Below, one piece after another: positions 13,928-14,507 of a stretch of 14,507 nucleotides of DNA. Under the pieces are notes generated by a model, which saw nothing but the letters and a program-made list of their open reading frames with translations, searched no databases and was not told the origin of the DNA. Position numbers and translations under genes: made by a program. The stretch's first letter is position 1, and each line of letters starts with the position of its first letter. This DNA comes from Draconibacterium orientale (GTDB lineage Bacteria; Bacteroidota; Bacteroidia; Bacteroidales; JAADGE01): assembly GCA_020718265.1 (NCBI GenBank), contig DYSM01000039.1, positions 1-14,507 on the forward strand, read 5' to 3'.

Positions 13928-14193
13928 TAACTCTCGTAATGCCCTTTGCACGAATAGATTATAACTTTATCGTCGGTAACTTCGTAAACCAAACGATGCA
14001 CTTGCGTTATCCGCCGCGACCACTGACCGCTTTTATCATGTTTCAGCGGTTCGGGATTTCCGGTTCCTTCGAAGGGCGTGCGCTGAATTTCTTTGATAAG
14101 TTTTACAATTTTATTGAAAATCTTTTTGTCGGCAAAAGCCCAATCCGAATATTCGTCAAACGCGTTTGTTTCAAAGGATATGACAGGCTTCAT
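13927..14193 (-). CDS. yoeB: YoeB-type mRNA interferase toxin
   Basis: This 88-residue member of the Txe/YoeB group of the RelE superfamily should cleave mRNA on the ribosome. The characteristic C-terminal half is present: GNPEPLKHDKSGQWSRRI (45-62), VHRLVYEV (65-72) and SCKGHY (81-86). E48, R67, H85 and Y86 correspond to the catalytic E46, R65, H83 and Y84 of E. coli YoeB. Its start overlaps the antitoxin stop by 4 nt (ATGA). The stop codon touches the palindrome at 13895-13927, which probably terminates it. The N-terminus (VISFETNAFDEYSDWAFADKKIFNKI) is also typical, so the gene looks intact. Confidence 0.92.
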   Translation of the reverse strand: MKPVISFETNAFDEYSDWAFADKKIFNKIVKLIKEIQRTPFEGTGNPEPLKHDKSGQWSRRITQVHRLVYEVTDDKVIIYSCKGHYES

Positions 14194-14468
14194 AGTTTCG
14201 CAACTTTTTTAATGTCCGATTTTTCGGGTTTCTTGCCGGACAAAAGTTGTTTGTTCAGCGCATCAAACTCATCGGTTGTAAACGCAAGGAGTTCGGCGCC
14301 GCTCGCAACGGCATCAATCCGTTTGTTGATTTCATCTGTATGGTTTACGGCTTTGGGTTTTATGACAACTTCAATTTCACCGAAACTCGAAAACATAACT
14401 TTCAGTATATCTGTTATGTGCTCGCCATTAATGTCCGAAAAACTGTTGATATTTAATGTTGTAATCAT
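14190..14468 (-). CDS. Antitoxin partner of YoeB
   Basis: This 92-residue protein precedes the YoeB-type toxin and overlaps it by 4 nt, the antitoxin position. The N-terminal part (ITTLNINSFSDINGEHITDILKVMF) may form a small DNA-binding or dimerisation unit. The C-terminal part is charged (LLSGKKPEKSDIKKVAKL) and would bind the toxin. I do not see a clear YefM/Phd fold, so the call rests on context and size. The frame extends to a TTG at 14486, but ATG 14468 is preferred because the -7 box at 14491-14484 lies just upstream of it. Confidence 0.75.
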   Translation of the reverse strand: MITTLNINSFSDINGEHITDILKVMFSSFGEIEVVIKPKAVNHTDEINKRIDAVASGAELLAFTTDEFDALNKQLLSGKKPEKSDIKKVAKL

Positions 14469-14483
14469 TGTTACTTTTTTATA

Positions 14484-14491
14484 CAAATATA
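14484..14491 (-). promoter_or_regulatory. Promoter -7 box of the toxin-antitoxin pair
   Basis: TATATTTG on the minus strand is a perfect TAnnTTTG, 15 nt before the antitoxin ATG. The matching TTTG would fall near 14512, beyond the window. Confidence 0.55.
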
Positions 14492-14507
14492 CTGTATTTT
14501 TCGGAGA

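Noticed and set aside
1..14507. CRISPR array, tRNA or rRNA genes
   Set aside because: No regularly spaced repeats, cloverleaf-like segments or rRNA landmarks were seen on either strand.

Overview
The window looks like Bacteroidota chromosome, most likely Bacteroidales. Evidence: several genes are preceded by the Bacteroidetes promoter form TTTG-N20-TAnnTTTG instead of a strong Shine-Dalgarno; there is a protein with a type IX secretion (Por) C-terminal tail; and there is a SPASM radical SAM enzyme of the Bacteroidetes 'rSAM/lipoprotein' type. All family assignments come from reading motifs; no search was run.

Layout. (1) 142-2289: an AT-rich type II restriction-modification operon, a HindVP-like endonuclease followed by a C5-cytosine methyltransferase. 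(2) 2290-2848: non-coding, holding a minus-strand relic of a group II intron 3' end (domain V, a domain VI-like hairpin) and a strong bidirectional terminator. (3) 2849-4105 (-): a NupG/XapB-type nucleoside permease, divergent from (4) 4282-7335 (+): a radical SAM/SPASM enzyme, a VapBC-type toxin-antitoxin pair, a secreted 'YGxP...DIDGxxNG' protein that looks like the radical SAM partner family but lacks the lipobox cysteine, and a small lipoprotein. (5) 7349-8635 (-): a repetitive secreted protein with a T9SS tail, with a long inverted repeat upstream. (6) 8980-10400 (-): a two-gene unit of a small TOPRIM-like protein and an OLD-like AAA/ABC ATPase, a candidate defence module. (7) 10581-12362 (+): a single-chain aconitase/isopropylmalate-isomerase family hydratase. 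(8) 12363-13883: an inserted unit with two AT-rich genes (an endonuclease/exonuclease/phosphatase-fold protein and an unknown partner). It is bounded by a perfect 64-bp direct repeat of the hydratase 3' end, and each repeat copy is followed by a REP-like palindrome. (9) 13927-14468 (-): a YoeB-type toxin with its antitoxin.

Housekeeping genes (nucleoside uptake, hydratase) therefore alternate with small selfish or defence modules: restriction-modification, two toxin-antitoxin pairs, an ATPase-TOPRIM pair and an intron relic. The two most promising unexplained items are the 1.5-kb unit inserted at the hydratase 3' end with its att-like repeats, and the radical SAM/lipoprotein-type locus interrupted by a toxin-antitoxin cassette.
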